From assembly GCA_947624695.1 (NCBI GenBank), contig CANQLN010000054.1, forward strand, positions 1 to 7,023: 7,023 nt of DNA, written 5' to 3'. Below, in pieces: positions 5,032 through 7,023 of this stretch (positions are counted from its first letter, which is position 1; each line of letters opens with the position of its first letter). The position numbers were made by a program, and so were the translations under genes. Source of the stretch: an uncultured Bacilli bacterium (lineage in GTDB: Bacteria; Bacillota_I; Bacilli_A; RF39; UBA660). The notes beneath the pieces are model-generated. The model saw only the letters and a program-made list of their open reading frames with translations, did no database searches and was not told the origin of the DNA.

Positions 5032-6105
5032 TTAATTATACGAAATAAATTGATTCAATGTTTTAAACAATTCCTCATTATCTCTTAGCAAATTGATTAA
5101 AGCTGGTCTACCTTGAATCTTACCATCATATATTACTTCTCCTGTTTCAGGATTGATTAAATTATAGTAAGAACCATTTTGAATAATTACCCCCATCTGA
5201 ATTAGTACATCTACTGTATCAGATACATAATCTATACCATTCAAATAGTTTAATGTATAAAAACCTAATCTTCTATCGCTTCTACATACTTTAGATTTTT
5301 CTATTCTTACCTTAACTAAATTACCTGCTGGATTTTCTGCTCCCCTTGTTAATTCTTTATTATTAGCATCTATGAATGAACCTTGTTGAAACATTAACCT
5401 TACTGAACAATTATGTTTAAATCCTCTTCCTCCTGGTGTTATAAATTCATTATATGGATTAGTTAAATCTTCTCTAACTTGGTTTATCATTATACACATA
5501 CAATTATATTTACCAAGTAATGGAACCACTATATTACAAAACTTGGTAAGTGCCAATGCTATTCCGCCATATTGTTTTTTCTCCATACTTTCTTCCATAG
5601 CAGTTTTACTAACTAATTGTGCCACGGAATCTAATACTATTAACCCAACTTCTCCTGTTTCCAAAACTGCTTTAATAATATCAAATACTTGTTCTGCATA
5701 TTGTTCTTGAGGTTTAATAAGTATCAATTCTTCTACATTTACGCCTAATTTTTCAGCCCACTCAACATCGAATGTATTTTCAGCATCTATAAAACATACT
5801 CTTCTTTTAACAATACTTGCTTGGTTTATTGTTTTCTTAGATAATGCGAATTGATATTCTTCCTCGAACTTTGCTTGACAATTCTTAACCATATCTAATG
5901 CTGTAGTAGTTTTACCTGATTTTTCTGCGCCAGCAAACTCAATCATTCTACCCATAGGTAAACCACCATACATCATATAGTTTAATCTTGGACTACTAAA
6001 TGGAACTAATTCATATTTAACTAAATTAGAGTTATCACCTTTAAACATTATCTCTTCTTTATATTCTTTATTGATAGTTTTAATTAACTCATCTAATCTA
6101 CTCAT
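5032..6105 (-). CDS. recA: RecA/UvsX-like recombinase
   Basis: This 357-residue strand-exchange ATPase matches the RecA core. It has a GGLPMGRMIEFAG lead into Walker A (GAEKSGKT, 59-66), FIDAE with the predicted catalytic Glu109, a WAEKLGVNVEEL segment (116-127), Walker B GLIVLDS (154-160), INQVRED (207-213, where Gln209 corresponds to the ATP-sensing glutamine of E. coli RecA), and a TPGGRGFKHNCSVRL segment for the L2 DNA-binding loop region. About 25 extra charged residues (77-102) lie between the Walker A helix and the FIDAE strand compared with bacterial RecA. The C-terminus keeps a small helical domain (GRPALINLLRDN onward). AGGAGGT lies eight bases before the ATG, which overlaps the preceding stop as ATGA. 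Next to two PD-(D/E)XK nucleases, it probably drives phage recombination and recombination-dependent replication rather than an SOS response. Confidence 0.93.
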   Translation of the reverse strand: MSRLDELIKTINKEYKEEIMFKGDNSNLVKYELVPFSSPRLNYMMYGGLPMGRMIEFAGAEKSGKTTTALDMVKNCQAKFEEEYQFALSKKTINQASIVKRRVCFIDAENTFDVEWAEKLGVNVEELILIKPQEQYAEQVFDIIKAVLETGEVGLIVLDSVAQLVSKTAMEESMEKKQYGGIALALTKFCNIVVPLLGKYNCMCIMINQVREDLTNPYNEFITPGGRGFKHNCSVRLMFQQGSFIDANNKELTRGAENPAGNLVKVRIEKSKVCRSDRRLGFYTLNYLNGIDYVSDTVDVLIQMGVIIQNGSYYNLINPETGEVIYDGKIQGRPALINLLRDNEELFKTLNQFISYN

Positions 6106-6593
6106 CCTCGAATACCTCCTGATAATTCATAATCTTTCATTCTGGCATCAAATACTCTCTTGAGACTTGCTATCATTTCTTGTCCCATTTCAACCTTACT
6201 CTTTATCATCTTATATGCTCTTTGATAAATAACTCTATTCAATTCTTCTGATACTACTGACATTTCTGCCTCAGTATTCTTATCAGCAATAGTACCAGTT
6301 GCCTTTTGCCTTGCTAAGTTATAATTTTCCATCTTAACCATCTTAGAAATATCTTCTCTAATGCCTATTAACTCTTGACCTTCATTTACAAAGTATAGAG
6401 CTGATGGTAATTGAGTTAATAAATCTTCAAGTTCTATGTTATTTATCTTTTCTTCGCTATTAAAGATATCTCTACAAGTTTTCATTATATTATCTAATGG
6501 TTTTGTGTATTCATTTACTATTTCAAAAACTACTTCTTCTATGACTTTACTTTTTCTAGATATTTCATCATCAAGAACTTTTTCTTTCGCCAT
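6102..6593 (-). CDS. Helical protein of unknown function beside RecA (163 aa)
   Basis: The 163-residue product appears almost entirely helical and charged, with alternating Glu/Lys and hydrophobic positions. Notable segments are EISRKSKVIEEVVFEIVNEY, ELEDLLTQLPSALYFVNEGQ, YNLARQKATGTIADKNTEAE (residues about 98-117) and a long C-terminal helix (YKMIKSKVEMGQEMIASLKR). I believe phage proteins with the YNLAR...GTIADK pattern recur beside phage recombination genes, but I know no proven function and have not compared sequences. The ATG at 6591-6593 is chosen over upstream in-frame codons, because AAGGAG lies ten bases before it. It overlaps the zinc-protein gene by 23 bases and recA by ATGA. A recombination mediator or other RecA partner is a hypothesis from position only. 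Confidence 0.8.
   Translation of the reverse strand: MAKEKVLDDEISRKSKVIEEVVFEIVNEYTKPLDNIMKTCRDIFNSEEKINNIELEDLLTQLPSALYFVNEGQELIGIREDISKMVKMENYNLARQKATGTIADKNTEAEMSVVSEELNRVIYQRAYKMIKSKVEMGQEMIASLKRVFDARMKDYELSGGIRG
6114..6120 (-). promoter_or_regulatory. Ribosome binding site AGGAGGT of the recombinase gene
   Basis: AGGAGGT on the minus strand lies eight bases before the ATG at 6103-6105, within the end of the upstream gene. Confidence 0.7.
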
Positions 6594-6789
6594 CTTCCAT
6601 CTTCTCCTTCTTAGTTTCAGCAATTAGAAAACACATTACACAACCATTATATTCTTTCAACTTAGGGTCTGAATGATTAAACAAAGTAAATCTATGACAA
6701 GTAGGACATCTATGTTTAGGTTTTACCCCAAAATGTTCATATAATACTTTCTTATCCTTTTCGTCCCTCATCTTCTTTTGAAGACTCAT
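6571..6789 (-). CDS. Small zinc-ribbon-like protein (72 aa)
   Basis: This 72-residue, charged protein carries two CxxC pairs, Cys28/Cys31 (RCPTCHRF) and Cys50/Cys53 (GCVMC), 18 residues apart, which is the spacing expected of a small zinc ribbon or treble-clef-like knuckle. A basic N-terminal helix (QKKMRDEKDKKVLYEHFG) precedes it. Its biochemical role cannot be read; such modules in phage operons usually bind nucleic acid or a protein partner. The frame opens with ATGs at 6793-6795 and 6787-6789; GGGGAGGT is two bases from the first and eight from the second, so 6789 is chosen. It overlaps the preceding nuclease by 38 bases and the following gene by 23. Confidence 0.75.
   Translation of the reverse strand: MSLQKKMRDEKDKKVLYEHFGVKPKHRCPTCHRFTLFNHSDPKLKEYNGCVMCFLIAETKKEKMEDGERKSS
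6604..6609 (-). promoter_or_regulatory. Ribosome binding site AAGGAG deciding the start at 6593
   Basis: AAGGAG on the minus strand lies ten bases before the ATG at 6591-6593. An intervening ATG at 6598-6600 belongs to the frame of the upstream zinc-protein gene, not this one. Confidence 0.5.
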
Positions 6790-7023
6790 TATCATCTACC
6801 TCCCCATAAAATAATCTAAACCAATCCTCAGCCAACATTGTTATTAACCAAGGTTTCTTATTCTTTCTATGTGCTACTATAGGAATATCAATATTATGAT
6901 TATCTCTTACTGCTTGTTCTACTGCTTGATGTATATTGAGATTTTCTACCCTCTTAACTTCTATATGTATGCCTGGTATTCCTACCACATCTGCTTTTGA
7001 ATCTAATTCTTTTCCATTATACT
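6752..7023 (-). CDS. PD-(D/E)XK nuclease, VRR-NUC-like, N-terminus cut by window edge
   Basis: The reading frame continues past the GTG at 6986-6988 without a stop to the right edge, adding eleven residues (YNGKELDSKAD), so this is the C-terminal 89 residues of a longer protein and the GTG is internal. The join gives SKADVVGIPGIHIEVKR, a classic PD-(D/E)XK core: Asp before the hydrophobic turn, then Glu-Val-Lys on the next strand. The helix LNIHQAVEQAVRDN and the strand pair IPIVAHRKNKKPWLITM follow, as in small phage nucleases often annotated as VRR-NUC or resolvase-like; this match is by motif and layout. The tail (YGEVDDNESSKEDEGRKG) is acidic. It is the first gene visible in the operon and overlaps the zinc-protein gene by 38 bases. 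The missing N-terminus would be expected to carry the first helix of the fold. Confidence 0.82.
   Translation of the reverse strand, partial: YNGKELDSKADVVGIPGIHIEVKRVENLNIHQAVEQAVRDNHNIDIPIVAHRKNKKPWLITMLAEDWFRLFYGEVDDNESSKEDEGRKG
6798..6805 (-). promoter_or_regulatory. Ribosome binding site GGGGAGGT deciding the start at 6789
   Basis: GGGGAGGT on the minus strand has eight-base spacing to the ATG at 6787-6789 but only two bases to the ATG at 6793-6795, which supports the shorter protein. Confidence 0.6.

Noticed and set aside
6436..6627. Plus-strand open frame of 63 codons with a hydrophobic, membrane-like product
   Set aside because: The hydrophobic look arises from antisense reading of Lys/Glu codons of the helical protein on the minus strand; no start signal supports it.
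1..7023. CRISPR array, insertion sequence or long terminal repeats
   Set aside because: No regularly spaced repeats, transposase motifs or long inverted repeats were seen; nearly every base is coding.

Overview
The window looks like part of the replication, recombination and packaging region of a tailed double-stranded DNA phage or prophage of a low-GC Gram-positive host (Bacillota or a relative). The reasons are the AT-rich composition (roughly 30% GC by eye, not computed), strong AAGGAGG-type ribosome binding sites, very tight gene packing, and a recognisable small terminase subunit. TGA is used as a stop at several genes, so the standard bacterial code applies. No structural phage gene is visible, so the phage assignment rests mainly on the terminase-like gene, the gene packing and the compact versions of the replication proteins.

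All fourteen genes I support lie on the minus strand, so transcription runs from right (7023) to left (1). Almost every junction overlaps: ATGA at 6102-6105, 4372-4375 and 1185-1188, TAATG at 2123-2125, and longer overlaps elsewhere. The only real gap between genes is 17 bases (5015-5031). I see no internal promoter or terminator, so this reads as a piece of one long operon that extends past at least the right edge.

In transcription order, the right third (7023-5032) holds recombination genes: a PD-(D/E)XK nuclease cut by the window edge, a small four-cysteine zinc protein, a helical protein of unknown function, and a RecA-like recombinase. Next (5014-3905) come a second, Hjc-like PD-(D/E)XK nuclease and two unrecognised proteins. 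The centre (3927-1185) is the notable part: three consecutive genes that look like a complete bacterial-type sliding-clamp loader, namely gamma/tau (DnaX), delta' (HolB) and delta (HolA). The left part (1188-39) holds a small DUF6011-like zinc protein, a small terminase subunit and two small unknown proteins.

The likely joint role is phage DNA replication, recombination-dependent repair and concatemer processing, then packaging. The main discovery candidate is the self-contained clamp-loader cassette. Its DnaX appears to lack both the four-cysteine zinc module and the tau-specific C-terminal domains, its delta' keeps a P-loop, and its delta keeps the Leu-Phe pair that opens the beta clamp in bacterial delta. 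No DNA polymerase or beta clamp is present in the window, so the partner clamp is either elsewhere in the phage genome or taken from the host.
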